Source: Streptomyces asiaticus (GTDB lineage Bacteria; Actinomycetota; Actinomycetes; Streptomycetales; Streptomycetaceae). From it: a stretch of DNA of 64,000 nucleotides. The notes beneath the pieces are model-generated. The model made no database searches, was not told the origin of the DNA, and saw only the letters and a program-made list of their open reading frames with translations. Numbering within the stretch: the first letter of the stretch is position 1; each line of letters opens with the position of its first letter. Shown here one piece after another: positions 35,644 to 45,358 of this stretch. The DNA lies in the NCBI RefSeq assembly GCF_018138715.1, contig NZ_JAGSHX010000006.1, positions 4,154,001 to 4,218,000 of the forward strand, in the 5' to 3' direction. Position numbers and translations under genes: made by a program.

Positions 35644-38600
35644 GTGGAGACCTTGAGTTCCGACTCGGGGGCACGCATAGCCTTCGCGGAACGCCTCGCG
35701 CTGCTGTACAGGGAGGCCGGTAATCCTCCCCTCAAGAGCGTGTCCGAGGCGGTCGTCCGACTCCAGCGAACCGATGAGCGGGGGCGTCCCGTACGGGTCT
35801 CCGCCCAGCGGATCAGCGACTGGCGACGAGCAAAGAACGTGCCCGCCCAGTTCGCCGCCCTCGCGGCCGTCCTGCACGTCCTGATACCCGACGCACGGCG
35901 CTCGCGGCCCGTACCGGTGTCCCCGGGCCTGTACGACATGGCCCGCTGGCAACGGCTTTGGGAGCGTGCGCTGGCCGACCCGGTCGGCGACCGCCCCGCC
36001 CCGTCGGCGGAAGAGGAGGAAGCGCCCCCGGCCGAGGGCCCGGCGGTCCCCGGCGGCGTATGCCCGTACCGGGGCCTGGCCTCGTACCGCCGGCAGGACG
36101 CCCGGTGGTTCTTCGGCCGTGAGCGGAGCACGGACGCCCTGGTCACCCAGTTGCACGCGGCGGAGAAGACGGGCGGCCTGGTCGTGCTCGTGGGCGCTTC
36201 GGGGGCGGGAAAGTCCTCGCTGCTGAACGCCGGTCTGGTGCCCGCGCTGCGCACCGGGGCGCCGGGCGAGGGGAACGGGGGCGGCCGGGCGAGGGGCGTA
36301 CTGCAACTCGTGCCGGGCAGCGACCCGCTCGCGGAGCTGACCCGCCATATCCCCGAACTGGCGCGCGTGGTCCCCACGGCGGAGAAACCGGAACCGGACG
36401 AACGGGAACCGGACGCGAACGGACCGGGCACGGGCGAACGCACGGCTGACGAACCACCAACAGACGCATCAACAACAGACACGCCGGTAACGGACACGCC
36501 GATGACAGACAAACAGGCGGCCGAACCCGGCACCCCGCAATTCACCCAAGCGGTCCGCCAGGCCGTCACCGCTTGGGCGGACCGCGAGACGTCGTCCGCC
36601 GACGCCCGCCCCGTCGTGATCGTGGATCAGTTCGAGGAAGCGTTCACCCTCGGGTCGGACGAGGCCGACCGGCGTACGTTCATCCAGCTCCTCCACGCCG
36701 CCTGCACCCCCGCCGGCCCCGGCGAGCCGCCCCCCGTGCTCGTCGTCCTCGGCATCCGCGCCGACTTCTACGAGCTGTGCCTGGGCTACCCCGAACTGGC
36801 CGACGCGCTCCAGCACCGGCACATGGTGCTCGGGCCGCTGACCACCGCCGAGTTGCGCGAGGCGGTGACCGGCCCGGCCAAGGCGGTGGGCCTGGAACTC
36901 GAACCGGGGCTCGCGGAGCTGATCGTCCGGGAGGTGAGCGCCGACGGCCCGCGCGGGTCGCATGACGCGGGCGTCCTGCCGCTCCTCTCCCACGCCCTGC
37001 TCGCCACCTGGCAGCGGCGGAAGGGCGGACGGCTGACGCTGGCCGGTTACCGCGCCGCGGGCGGCATCCAGGGGGCGGTGGCGGCGACCGCCGAACGGGC
37101 CTGGTCCAGCCTCGACTCCGAGGCGCGCACCGCCGCGCGGCTGCTGCTGCTCCGGCTGGTCCGGCTGGGCGAGGACACCCAGGCCACCCGCAGGCGGGGG
37201 ACCCGGCACCAGCTGGCGAGGGAGTCGACGGACCCGGGCAAGACGGAGGAATCGCTCGAAACGCTGGTCCGCGCCCGCCTGGTGACGCTCGACGCCGAGA
37301 CCGTGGAGATCACCCATGAGGCGCTGCTCCACGCCTGGCCACGGCTGCGCGACTGGATCGACGAGGACCGCAACGACCATCTGGTGCGTCAGCGGCTGGA
37401 GGAGGACGGCCGGTCCTGGGAGGGCTCGAACCGCGACTCGTCCCTCCTCTACCGGGGCTCCCGGCTGGAGCAGGCCCACACCTGGGCGAAGACCGCCGGC
37501 GGCACCTATCTGACCCGTAGCGCGGTGGAGTTCCTGGCCGCTTCGGTCCGGCTGCGCAGGCGCACGGTGTGGCTCCGCCGTGGCGCCGTGTCGGCTCTGG
37601 TCGCGCTGGCGGTACTGGCCGCCGGTACGGCGGTGGTCGCGTGGCAGCAGCGGGACGACGCGGTGTTCGAGCAGGTGGTCACCGAGGCCGATCGCTTCCA
37701 GAACACGGATCCGTCGCTGTCCGCCCAGCTCGCCCTGGTGGCACACGACTTGCGGCCGCACGACGAGGCCACCAGGAACCGGCTGCTGTCGGTGGTGAAC
37801 GCCCCGCTGGCCACACCGCTGCACGGCCACACCGGCGCCGTCTACCTCACCTCGTTCAGCCCGAACGGGCGGCTGCTGGCCACCGCCAGCTACGACCGGA
37901 CCGTCCGGCTGTGGGACGTCAAGGACCGGACCCGCCCCAAACCGCTGGGCAAGCCCCTCACCGGCCATACGAGCTGGGTGAGCAGTGCGGTCTTCAGCCC
38001 GGACGGCAACACCCTCGCCAGCGCGGGCGACGACGGCACGATCCGCCTGTGGGACGTGCGGGACCCCCGCCATCCGCGCCCGCTCGGCGCGCCCTTCTCC
38101 CACCATGACGGCACGATCTACCTGCTCGCCTTCAGCCCGGACGGACGCACGCTGGCCACCGCCACGGAGAATCGCGTGGTGCGCCTGTGGGACATGAGGC
38201 GCCCGGGCCGGCCGAAGGCGATCGGCGCGCTGACCGGCGCCACCGCCGCCGTGCGCTCCGTGGCGTTCAGCCCCGACGGGCGGACCCTGGCGGCCGGTGG
38301 CGACGATGCCTCGATCAGGCTGTGGAACATGGCAGATCCGCGCCGTCCGAAGCGGATCGGCAAGGCGCTGACCGGCCACAAGGACCTGATCCACTCCGTG
38401 GCGTTCAGCCCGGACGGCCGGACCCTCGCCAGCGGCAGCGCGGACAACACCGTCCGGCTGTGGGACGTCGGCGATCCGCGTCACGCGGAGCCGCTGGGCT
38501 CGCCGCTCACCGGCCACATCGGCCCCATCTGGTCGGTGTCCTTCAGCCCGGACGGATCCATGCTCGCCGTCGCCAGCCAGGACAGTACGGCGAGTCTGTG

Positions 38601-39786
38601 GAACGTCAGCGATCCGGCGTATCCGTCGCAGGTCGGCGAGCCGCTCGCGGGGAGCAGCGGCGAGATGTACGCCCTGGGCTTCAGCCCCGACGGGCGGACC
38701 CTCGCCACCGGGAGCGGCGACAACACGGTCCGGCTGTGGTCGATCCCGACGTCGGACATGGTCGGCCGGATGGGGGTGTTCCGCCCGGACGGGCGGGTGC
38801 TCGCCACGGCCGGGCGCGACGAGAAGGTCCGGCTGTGGAACGTGGACGATCCCAACCGGCCGGTGCCGCTGGGCGAGCCGTTCGCCCCCGGGGAGGGCTC
38901 GGTGCGTGAGCTGACGTTCACCCCGGACGGCCACGCCCTCGCGATGATGACCGGAGACCGCCAGGTGCGGCTGTGGAACGTCACCGATCCGACCCGGCCC
39001 GTTCCGTACAAGCCGCCCCTCCCCCTGCGGACCAGGTTCGCGGGCGCGCTGGCCTTCACGCCGGACGGGCGCATGATGGCGACCGCGTACAACGACAACA
39101 CCATCCAGCTGTGGAACGTCAGCGACCCGTCGCATGTCCGCCGGCTCGGCAAACCGCTCACCGGCCACCGGGGCTACGTCAACGCGCTCGTCTTCAGCCC
39201 GGACGGCCGCACGCTGGCCAGCGGCAGCGCGGACAACACCATCCGGCTGTGGAAGGTCACCGACCCGCGCCACACCACCCCACGGGGCGGGCCGGTCACG
39301 GGCCACCTCGGCCCCGTCAACGCGCTCGTCTTCACCCCGGACGGCCAGACGCTGGCCAGCGGCAGCGACGACAACACGGTCCGGCTCTGGGACGTCACCG
39401 ACCCCGGCAGGGTGACCCGGCTGCGGTCCCCGCTCACCGGCCACACCGACGCGATCGTGTCGCTGACCTTCAGCCCGGACGGCAGCACGCTCGCGAGCGG
39501 CGGCAATGACAACGCGGTCCGGCTGTGGGACGTCACCGTCCCGTCCAAGGCCACGTCCATCGGCCAGTCGCTGAGCCCCAACGCCAAGACCGGCAATTTC
39601 CTGTCGTTCAACCCGCACAGCCGGATGCTCGGGGTGTCCAGCGGCGCGGACACGGTCCGGCTGTGGAGCCTGGACGTGGACGAGGCGGTGCGTCGCGTCT
39701 GCTCGATGACCCGAGGCGTGCTGACCCCGGAGAAATGGGACGAATACCTCCCCCGGCTCTCGTATGCGCCTCCGTGCGGTCGGTGA
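35644..39786 (+). CDS. Very large HTH - STAND NTPase - transmembrane - WD40 protein
   Basis: A 1380-residue multidomain protein. Residues 5-95 resemble a helix-turn-helix or XRE-like module (RISDWRRAKNVPAQFAALAAVL). Residues 140-600 form an nSTAND1-type NTPase: CPYRGLASYRRQDARWFFGR, Walker A VGASGAGKSSLLNAGL, Walker B VVIVDQFEEAFTL. One membrane span follows (AVSALVALAVLAAGTAVVAW, about 653-672). The C-terminal half has fourteen WD40 repeats (typical blade: SVAFSPDGRTLASGSADNTV then RLWDV), enough for two seven-bladed propellers. Such proteins are common in Streptomyces and may be signalling or defence switches that detect a ligand with the propellers. GTG at 35644 touches the RBS, so TTG at 35653 may be the real start. 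Confidence 0.9.
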   Translation: METLSSDSGARIAFAERLALLYREAGNPPLKSVSEAVVRLQRTDERGRPVRVSAQRISDWRRAKNVPAQFAALAAVLHVLIPDARRSRPVPVSPGLYDMARWQRLWERALADPVGDRPAPSAEEEEAPPAEGPAVPGGVCPYRGLASYRRQDARWFFGRERSTDALVTQLHAAEKTGGLVVLVGASGAGKSSLLNAGLVPALRTGAPGEGNGGGRARGVLQLVPGSDPLAELTRHIPELARVVPTAEKPEPDEREPDANGPGTGERTADEPPTDASTTDTPVTDTPMTDKQAAEPGTPQFTQAVRQAVTAWADRETSSADARPVVIVDQFEEAFTLGSDEADRRTFIQLLHAACTPAGPGEPPPVLVVLGIRADFYELCLGYPELADALQHRHMVLGPLTTAELREAVTGPAKAVGLELEPGLAELIVREVSADGPRGSHDAGVLPLLSHALLATWQRRKGGRLTLAGYRAAGGIQGAVAATAERAWSSLDSEARTAARLLLLRLVRLGEDTQATRRRGTRHQLARESTDPGKTEESLETLVRARLVTLDAETVEITHEALLHAWPRLRDWIDEDRNDHLVRQRLEEDGRSWEGSNRDSSLLYRGSRLEQAHTWAKTAGGTYLTRSAVEFLAASVRLRRRTVWLRRGAVSALVALAVLAAGTAVVAWQQRDDAVFEQVVTEADRFQNTDPSLSAQLALVAHDLRPHDEATRNRLLSVVNAPLATPLHGHTGAVYLTSFSPNGRLLATASYDRTVRLWDVKDRTRPKPLGKPLTGHTSWVSSAVFSPDGNTLASAGDDGTIRLWDVRDPRHPRPLGAPFSHHDGTIYLLAFSPDGRTLATATENRVVRLWDMRRPGRPKAIGALTGATAAVRSVAFSPDGRTLAAGGDDASIRLWNMADPRRPKRIGKALTGHKDLIHSVAFSPDGRTLASGSADNTVRLWDVGDPRHAEPLGSPLTGHIGPIWSVSFSPDGSMLAVASQDSTASLWNVSDPAYPSQVGEPLAGSSGEMYALGFSPDGRTLATGSGDNTVRLWSIPTSDMVGRMGVFRPDGRVLATAGRDEKVRLWNVDDPNRPVPLGEPFAPGEGSVRELTFTPDGHALAMMTGDRQVRLWNVTDPTRPVPYKPPLPLRTRFAGALAFTPDGRMMATAYNDNTIQLWNVSDPSHVRRLGKPLTGHRGYVNALVFSPDGRTLASGSADNTIRLWKVTDPRHTTPRGGPVTGHLGPVNALVFTPDGQTLASGSDDNTVRLWDVTDPGRVTRLRSPLTGHTDAIVSLTFSPDGSTLASGGNDNAVRLWDVTVPSKATSIGQSLSPNAKTGNFLSFNPHSRMLGVSSGADTVRLWSLDVDEAVRRVCSMTRGVLTPEKWDEYLPRLSYAPPCGR

Positions 39787-39885
39787 CAACGTTGCACGAA
39801 CGTTGCGTGATCGCGGTCACAACTGCTCGTCGCGGGGGAGGAGTCGTCTCCCCCACCCCGGCGACCGCGTTACTCTTAGGTACAG

Positions 39886-39923
39886 CCCGACCGCTGGTGC
39901 ATCCCCCGTCGCCAGCGGTCGGG
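39886..39923. terminator. Hairpin after WD40 gene
   Basis: A 12-bp stem (CCCGACCGCTGG at 39886-39897 with 39912-39923), 14-nt loop, about 100 bp past the WD40 stop. It lies before the FkbM methyltransferase gene; an attenuator role is also conceivable. Confidence 0.6.
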
Positions 39924-40030
39924 CGCTTCCATGTCCGGGGGCATGTCCGGGAGACACTGGGCACCGGTGCGGTGACATCGAACGAGACCGCACGCACCAC
40001 AAGAAGACCCCTCCCCCACCTGGAGACCCC

Positions 40031-40957
40031 GTGATCCGCAGGCTCGTCGACCAGGCCGCTCTCGACCTCGGCCGTGAGTACGTCCGCCACGCGCCCTGGA
40101 GCGCGGGCAAGCGGGCCCTGGTCGAGCGCCACCTCAACGCCGCCCTGCGGGACCGCCCCCTGCACCGCCTGGCCCGTACGCGCTTCGGCGCCACCTTCGC
40201 CGTCGACACCCAGGACCTCATCCAGCGGTATCTCTACCTCTTCGGCGTCTGGGAGCCCCATATGACGCGGTGGCTCCAGCGCCGGCTGAAGCCCGGGGAC
40301 GTCTTCGTGGACGTCGGGGCCAACATCGGCTACTACAGCCTCCTCGCCTCCCGCCTGGTCGGGCGCGGTGGGACGGTGGTGGCGATCGAGGCCTCACCGA
40401 CGTTCCACCAGCTCCTCCAGCGCCACGCCCGGCGCAACGACTCCACCAACATCCGCGCCCTCAACGCGGCCGTCTCCGACCGCGACGAGCTGCTGACCTT
40501 CATCCTCGCCAGCTCCCGCAACATGGGCGCCAACAGCGTCGTCCCCTACGACGGCCCCGCCGAGTCCACCTTCGAGATCGCGGCCCAGCCCCTGCCCGAC
40601 CTCCTCACCGACGACGAGATCACCAACGCCCGGGTCATCAAGATCGACGTGGAGGGCGCGGAAGGCAGCGTGGTCCGCGGCCTCGTCCCGCTCCTCGACA
40701 AACTGCGCCCCGACGCCGAGCTGACCGTCGAGGTCACCCCCCAGCGCATGTCCGACCTGGGCGACTCCGTCGAAGACCTGCTGACCGCCCTCAAGGACCA
40801 CGGCTTCCACGTCTACCGCCTGCCCAACGACTACGCGGCAGCCAGCTACCCGGACGCCCTGCGGCGCGCCCCGGAGGTCCCGGTCCGCTGGCGGGGGCCG
40901 GTCACGGAGGAAAGCGACCTGGTCTTCTCCCGGGTCGACGCGGAGACGCTGCCCTGA
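40031..40957 (+). CDS. FkbM-family SAM-dependent methyltransferase
   Basis: A 308-residue protein with the FkbM signature: DVFVDVGANIGYYSLLASRL (SAM-binding motif I), GTVVAIEASPTFHQLLQRHA (motif II with acidic residue) and VIKIDVEGAEGSVVRGLVPL. These enzymes O-methylate hydroxyls of sugars, polyketides and other metabolites. No obvious substrate pathway is adjacent; the closest partner is a GT2 glycosyltransferase 750 bp away on the other strand. GTG start with upstream GGAG. Confidence 0.92.
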   Translation: MIRRLVDQAALDLGREYVRHAPWSAGKRALVERHLNAALRDRPLHRLARTRFGATFAVDTQDLIQRYLYLFGVWEPHMTRWLQRRLKPGDVFVDVGANIGYYSLLASRLVGRGGTVVAIEASPTFHQLLQRHARRNDSTNIRALNAAVSDRDELLTFILASSRNMGANSVVPYDGPAESTFEIAAQPLPDLLTDDEITNARVIKIDVEGAEGSVVRGLVPLLDKLRPDAELTVEVTPQRMSDLGDSVEDLLTALKDHGFHVYRLPNDYAAASYPDALRRAPEVPVRWRGPVTEESDLVFSRVDAETLP

Positions 40958-40985
40958 GTGGTCGTCGTGGTCGTCCTGGGGGCGT

Positions 40986-41600
40986 CTACTGGTCGTCCTG
41001 GGGCAGGTGGGACTTGGCGTCCTCGTAGGTGGCGTCGGTGGTGGACGCCGCCGGGGCGTAGACGAGGTGCAGTACACCGGTGCTGAAGGTGGCGGAGGAG
41101 AGCAGCTTCAGCGGGAGCGTGGTCTCGCTCTCGTCGAACAGCCGCATGCCCTTGCGGACGGCGATCGGGTGGACCAGCAGGTGCAGCTCGTCCAGCAGGC
41201 CGTGCGCCATGAGCTGCCGGACGACGGAGACCGAGCCGCTGAGGGCGATGTCCCCGCCCGGTTCGTTCTTCAGCGCGGTGACGGCTTCGGCGAAGTCGCC
41301 CTTGAGCTGCTCGGTGTTCCGCCAGGTGAAGCTGAGGTTCTGCCGCGACAGGACGATCTTGCGGGCGTCGCCGAGCTTCTTGGCGAAGTGGGCGTCCTCA
41401 CCGCCCGCCGCCTCGCGGTCCGGCCAGGCTCCTGCGAAGCTGTCGTAGGTCTTGCGGCCGATGAGCAGGGTGTCGGCCGCGCCGAGGCTCGCGTCGACCG
41501 CGGCGCCCATCTCGTCGTTGAAGTAGGGGAAGTGCCACTGGTCGGGCGCCTCCACGACCCCGTCGAGCGAGATGAACAGACTGGCGGTGATCTTCCTCAT
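40986..41600 (-). CDS. Dihydrofolate reductase-fold protein (RibD C-terminal domain family)
   Basis: A 204-residue single-domain reductase: RKITASLFISLDGVVEAPDQ, LLIGRKTYDSFAGAWPDREA, SGSVSVVRQLMAHGLLDELH and LLVHPIAVRKGMRLF. These motifs place it in the RibD_C/YyaP-YwjB branch, not with true DHFR. Substrate unknown; NADPH-dependent reduction is expected. Stand-alone gene convergent with the FkbM gene. Confidence 0.9.
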   Translation of the reverse strand: MRKITASLFISLDGVVEAPDQWHFPYFNDEMGAAVDASLGAADTLLIGRKTYDSFAGAWPDREAAGGEDAHFAKKLGDARKIVLSRQNLSFTWRNTEQLKGDFAEAVTALKNEPGGDIALSGSVSVVRQLMAHGLLDELHLLVHPIAVRKGMRLFDESETTLPLKLLSSATFSTGVLHLVYAPAASTTDATYEDAKSHLPQDDQ

Positions 41601-41692
41601 GATGCCCCTCCGTGGATGCGGTCGGTGAGCTCTTCCTCCTCTCAGACCGAGGAGGCCGCACAAACTCATCGGTGGCGGCGGCGAGCGGGTTT

Positions 41693-42454
41693 TCAGCGGG
41701 TGTCTTCGTAGCGCCAGCCGTCCATGGCGGCCAGGACCCGGGCCCGCGTCTCGACCACCGCGAACCGTGCCGCGCGCTCGGCCGCGTCGGTGTGGGCGGA
41801 CTGGCTGGTGACCTGGCCGGGCCACTTGCGGTAGAGCAGACCGGTCTCGGCGGTGAACCAGCCGCGGCTGACCGCGTTGAGGGCCATGAGGAGGCCGGTG
41901 TCCTCGGAGGCGGGGAGGGCCATCCAACCGCCGAGGGCGAGGAGCAGGTCCCGGCGTACGAAGAGGGTGGCGGGGTGGACCTGGGCGCGGTGGTCGTTCG
42001 CCCGCCAGAATTCGAGGACCGCGCCGCGTGCGATGGGCCCCTGCGGCGGGTCGCCCTCGAAGCCGACGGTGGAGCCGTCGGGCAGCAGGTCCAGGGCGCG
42101 GGAGGTGGCCCAGCCGAGATCGGGGTGGTCGGTGAGCGCGCGGAGGTCGCGGGCGAGGGCGCCGGGGGTGAGCATGTCATCGGCGTCCAGCACCTTGATG
42201 TACGCGCCCTCGGCCCGCGAGAGCCCCATCGTGCGCGCCATCGCGGCCCGGCCGGCCCGGCCCTGCCCGAAGCTGACGCGGGCGTCGTCGGGCACGTACG
42301 GCCGTACGGCGTCGGTCTCGCCGTCCTCCTGGATCACCCACTGCCAGTCCCAGCCGTCCGGCAGTTCCTGCTCGCACAGCGACTTGTGGGCGTCCGGCAG
42401 ATGCGCGGCGCCCGGGGCGTGGACCGCGGTGATGACGGTGATGGTGTTCGGCAT
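41693..42454 (-). CDS. GT2-family glycosyltransferase-like protein
   Basis: A 253-residue protein with the GT-A pattern: ITVITAVHAPGAAHLPDAHK, VIQEDGETDAVRPY, GAYIKVLDADDMLTPGALAR (DxD motif) and ASEDTGLLMALNAVSRGWF. No membrane spans. The start MPNTITVITAV at 42454 follows GAGGTGG, immediately downstream of the GntR gene with only 2 bp between, so both are co-transcribed. Acceptor and donor unknown. Confidence 0.85.
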   Translation of the reverse strand: MPNTITVITAVHAPGAAHLPDAHKSLCEQELPDGWDWQWVIQEDGETDAVRPYVPDDARVSFGQGRAGRAAMARTMGLSRAEGAYIKVLDADDMLTPGALARDLRALTDHPDLGWATSRALDLLPDGSTVGFEGDPPQGPIARGAVLEFWRANDHRAQVHPATLFVRRDLLLALGGWMALPASEDTGLLMALNAVSRGWFTAETGLLYRKWPGQVTSQSAHTDAAERAARFAVVETRARVLAAMDGWRYEDTR

Positions 42455-42456
42455 GG

Positions 42457-43242
42457 TCACCACCTCTTCAGGGGCGTGGTGAAGACGAGTTCCGTACGGT
42501 CGCCGCACAGCGTCACATCGGAGACCTCGACGACCCGATCGCCGATGTCCGTACAGATCTTCCGGAGGACGATCACCGACACTCCCTTCTTGAGGCCGAG
42601 CGCCTCGGCCTCCTCCACCGTCGGCGGCCGGGCCGTGATCCGTTCCTCTATGCGGTCCAGCTCGACGCCGATCGTGTAGAGCTGATTCTGCGTGCCGCCG
42701 GGCCAGGGCTCATGGGCGGCGTCGAGCAGGTCGGGGTTGGCGGCCACGACATCGTGGACCAGGTAGGAGTGCACGAGCGCGAACGGCGCGTCCTCCTCAC
42801 GGCAGTTCGTCCGGTAGATCCGCTCCAGCAGCCGCGTGCCCACGGGGATCCCGAAGACCGACGCCAGGTCCTCGTCGGCCTTCGCGTCGCGGTACTCGGC
42901 GTGAAAGGCGAGGTCGCCGACCTCCAGCCCGGTGTCGTGCTCGGTCGACCCGGTCCGCAGCCGCTCCGCCCTGGACCGGCGGGCCCGGTCCTTCTCCCAC
43001 TGGTGCCGCTCATTGCTCCGCTCGACCCGCCGACGCGGGGTCCGTACGAACGTCCCCACCCCGTGCCGCCTGTCGATCAGCCCCTCGGCCACCAGCTCCG
43101 ACAGCGCCCGCTGAAGCGTCGGCACGCTCGTCCGATACCGCGCCGCGAGCTTGTCCTCGGCCGGCAGCCGCTCCCCGGGGCCTAGCTGACCTGCGCGGAT
43201 GCTCTGGCGCAGGGCATCCGCGATCTGCTCGTACTTGGCCAT
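42457..43242 (-). CDS. GntR/HutC-family regulator with UTRA domain
   Basis: A 261-residue regulator: GntR winged HTH at residues 1-70 (KYEQIADALRQSIRAGQLGP, LPAEDKLAARYRTSVPTLQR, RRHGVGTFV) and a UTRA effector-binding domain (residues 90-250; FGIPVGTRLLERIYRTNCRE, VIVLRKICTDIG). The effector is unknown. It is followed by a glycosyltransferase in a two-gene operon. It is distinct from the AICE repressor at 49860-50645 but of the same family. Confidence 0.9.
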   Translation of the reverse strand: MAKYEQIADALRQSIRAGQLGPGERLPAEDKLAARYRTSVPTLQRALSELVAEGLIDRRHGVGTFVRTPRRRVERSNERHQWEKDRARRSRAERLRTGSTEHDTGLEVGDLAFHAEYRDAKADEDLASVFGIPVGTRLLERIYRTNCREEDAPFALVHSYLVHDVVAANPDLLDAAHEPWPGGTQNQLYTIGVELDRIEERITARPPTVEEAEALGLKKGVSVIVLRKICTDIGDRVVEVSDVTLCGDRTELVFTTPLKRW

Positions 43243-43481
43243 GGGTGCTCACCGTCCCAGATTGCGCAGCCGCTGCGGACGCTTTCAGCGTAAGTCCTCA
43301 AGACGTCTTAAGGACTGAACCCGGGGCCATACCCGGGGCCGAACCCAGGGCCGAAAGGGCCACCACCCACCAATTGGCCCGCGACCGGGCACGGCGCGCC
43401 TGAGAGGCCGAGCCACCTGCCGTACCCGGGCGGCTGCCTGGCGTCCCAGTACCTCGGCACATGGGTCATAGAATCGCCAAG

Positions 43482-43516
43482 GCCGCCTACTCGCGGTGAA
43501 ACCGCGAGTAGGCGGC
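43482..43516. terminator. Hairpin terminator after 43561-44535 gene
   Basis: A perfect 16-bp stem (43482-43497 with 43501-43516), 3-nt loop, 45 bp past the stop of the minus-strand gene. The rest of 43243-43560 is intergenic with no further feature seen. Confidence 0.85.
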
Positions 43517-43560
43517 TTGGGCATTGGGGGCTGAGCGGTCTCAGACCTCTTCGTCCCGAA

Positions 43561-44535
43561 CTACGGGCGCTGCTTCAAGCGGTCGACGATCGCCCAGTCC
43601 GCCACGTGCGACAGCTGGATGTACGTCTTCTTCCCGGAACGCGAGGTCCGCTCGTCGCGGAAGCCCAGGAATTCATAGGACTCAGGGTCGAAGATGAGGT
43701 ACTTGCCCTTCTCGGACGCGCGCTTGGGGTAGGAGATCCCCACCCCGGTGCGCCCGGCGGAGTCCTTCATCCCCGGGGTCGCCTTGACCCCGGGCACCAG
43801 GGCCAGCGCCTCGTACGCGGCGGGACGCAGTCCCTCGGGCAGCACCGGCCACTTCAGGAGCTCGCCGAGCATGAAGTAGGCGTCGTACCAGTCCCACGCG
43901 GTGAAGTCGTCGATCGGCTTGTCGGACGTGCCGACGCCGATGATGGCCTCGGTGAGCTTCTCCGGGTCGGTGGGCAGCTCCTTCAGCTTGCTCCACTCCC
44001 GAGGCGGCCACACGCCCTCGTTCTTCCCCAAGGGCTTCTCCCAGATCACCCGGCCGAGCTCCATGGTCAAAGATCGCTTGGAGCCGTCCACCGAGTCCCA
44101 GTTCACGTCCACATAGGTCTTGACCGCGCCGGTCTTCCGCTCCGTCTCCTTGATGATCCGCTTCCAGTAGATGAACTGGTCGTCGCGCGGCGCCACGGGC
44201 TTCTCGTGCTTACTCGCCCGCGCTGCCGCCCCGTTCAGCACCGTCACGGCGGCGACGTTGCGCATCCGCGGGGCGTTCGTGCCCGCGCGGTCGGTGCGGC
44301 CGCCCTCGTCGGCGCCGTCCTCGGTGAGCAGTACCGCCGTGCCCGTAACCGCCATGGTGACCACCGCGGCCGTCGCGAGGCGCAGCGCGTGGCGGCGGCT
44401 GGGTGCGGTGTCGGGGTGCCGCTCCGTGCGCGTCATCGTGTTGAGCAGTCGGTGGCGGGCCTGCGCTCGGGCCGGTTCGGTGAGCGGGGCCGCGTCCGCG
44501 TCCCAGTCCCGTAGGAGTTCGAGTTCGTCAGTCAT
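43561..44535 (-). CDS. Membrane-anchored CU044_5270-type protein, partner of ECF sigma factor
   Basis: A 324-residue protein: a cytoplasmic N-terminus MTDELELLRDWDADAAPLTE, one membrane span (LATAAVVTMAVTGTAVLL, residues about 60-78) and a large extracytoplasmic part containing DDQFIYWKRIIKETERKTG and a C-terminal LIFDPESYEFLGFRDER. This is the arrangement of proteins placed directly after ECF sigma factors in actinobacteria, which may regulate the sigma factor. The gene overlaps the sigma gene by 8 bp. No classic zinc-binding anti-sigma motif is visible. Confidence 0.78.
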   Translation of the reverse strand: MTDELELLRDWDADAAPLTEPARAQARHRLLNTMTRTERHPDTAPSRRHALRLATAAVVTMAVTGTAVLLTEDGADEGGRTDRAGTNAPRMRNVAAVTVLNGAAARASKHEKPVAPRDDQFIYWKRIIKETERKTGAVKTYVDVNWDSVDGSKRSLTMELGRVIWEKPLGKNEGVWPPREWSKLKELPTDPEKLTEAIIGVGTSDKPIDDFTAWDWYDAYFMLGELLKWPVLPEGLRPAAYEALALVPGVKATPGMKDSAGRTGVGISYPKRASEKGKYLIFDPESYEFLGFRDERTSRSGKKTYIQLSHVADWAIVDRLKQRP

Positions 44536-45145
44536 GGCCGGATGCCTCTCGCAGTGTCGTCGGATCGGATCCGCCCAACGCTTCGCGTAGCTTGCTGCGA
44601 GCCCGGTGCAGCCGTGATCTGACCGTGCCGATGGGGACACCGAGGGCCTGGGCCACCTCCTCGTAGCCGAGACCGCCCCACGCCACCAGCAGCAGCACGT
44701 CCCGGTGCCGCGCGGGCAGTGCGGCCAGTGCCGCCGCCAGCTCGCGGCGTACGGCCTGTGCCCCTACCCGGGCCGCGGCCCGGTCGGCCAGCGGCTCCTC
44801 GTGGTCGGCGGGAGCCGGGATGCGGGCCAGGGCCTTGAACCGGCGGGCCTCGGCCCGCCGGTGCCGGCCGACCAGGTTGGTCGCTATGCCGAACAGCCAC
44901 GGCCGGGCGTCGTTGCCCGTGGCCCTCGCGGGGTCGTACCGGTGCCGCTGCTGGAAAGCAGTGGTGAAGGTCTCCGCCATGAGGTCGTCGGCCGGTTCGC
45001 CGCCGAGCCTACGGGCCAGATAACGATGTACCGCATCCGCGTACCGGTCGAAGAGCACGGCGAATGCCTCGGGCTCATCCCGGGACCGTGCAATGACCGA
45101 GGCATCGCTCTCCGCCCCCGTGCGGACGCCTGGTTCGACGGTCAT
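44528..45145 (-). CDS. ECF-type RNA polymerase sigma factor
   Basis: A 205-residue sigma factor: region 2 FAVLFDRYADAVHRYLARRL with DDLMAETFTTAFQQRHRY and PWLFGIATNLVGRHRRAE, linker, and region 4 LPARHRDVLLLVAWGGLGYE with GVPIGTVRSRLHRARSKL. ATG at 45145 follows GAGAGGAG; a longer frame to 45193 is less likely. Upstream lies attL of the integrative element, so the gene was next to gpmA before integration. Confidence 0.93.
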   Translation of the reverse strand: MTVEPGVRTGAESDASVIARSRDEPEAFAVLFDRYADAVHRYLARRLGGEPADDLMAETFTTAFQQRHRYDPARATGNDARPWLFGIATNLVGRHRRAEARRFKALARIPAPADHEEPLADRAAARVGAQAVRRELAAALAALPARHRDVLLLVAWGGLGYEEVAQALGVPIGTVRSRLHRARSKLREALGGSDPTTLREASGHD

Positions 45146-45308
45146 CGGGGCTCCTCTCATCCTGGGGAACGCTTCGAAGGCTTGGGCTTTCATCTCTCCT
45201 TCGCCTGTCGCCCCCGGCGAGTTCCCTCGGGGCCAGGCGCGGCTTCCGCAAGGGGCCGGGCCCAGGGCCTGTTTCGCATCTCGCGATCGTCGTGCTCGCT
45301 CATGAAGA

Positions 45309-45345
45309 AGCCCCCTGCCAGCGGAAATTCCGCAGGCAGGGGGCT
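45309..45345. terminator. Former gpmA terminator, now left of attL
   Basis: Stem AGCCCCCTGCC (45309-45319) with its complement (45335-45345) lies just outside attL. A very similar hairpin (57765-57803) follows gpmA today. The left one is probably the original chromosomal gpmA terminator that was separated from the gene by the integration. Confidence 0.75.
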
Positions 45346-45358
45346 CGTTAGCGGCGCG

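Noticed and set aside
36469..39789. A 1106-codon minus-strand reading frame opposite the WD40 gene
   Set aside because: It is the antisense shadow of a GC-rich gene with clear WD40 and NTPase motifs on the plus strand; its own product is low-complexity Arg/Val/His-rich.
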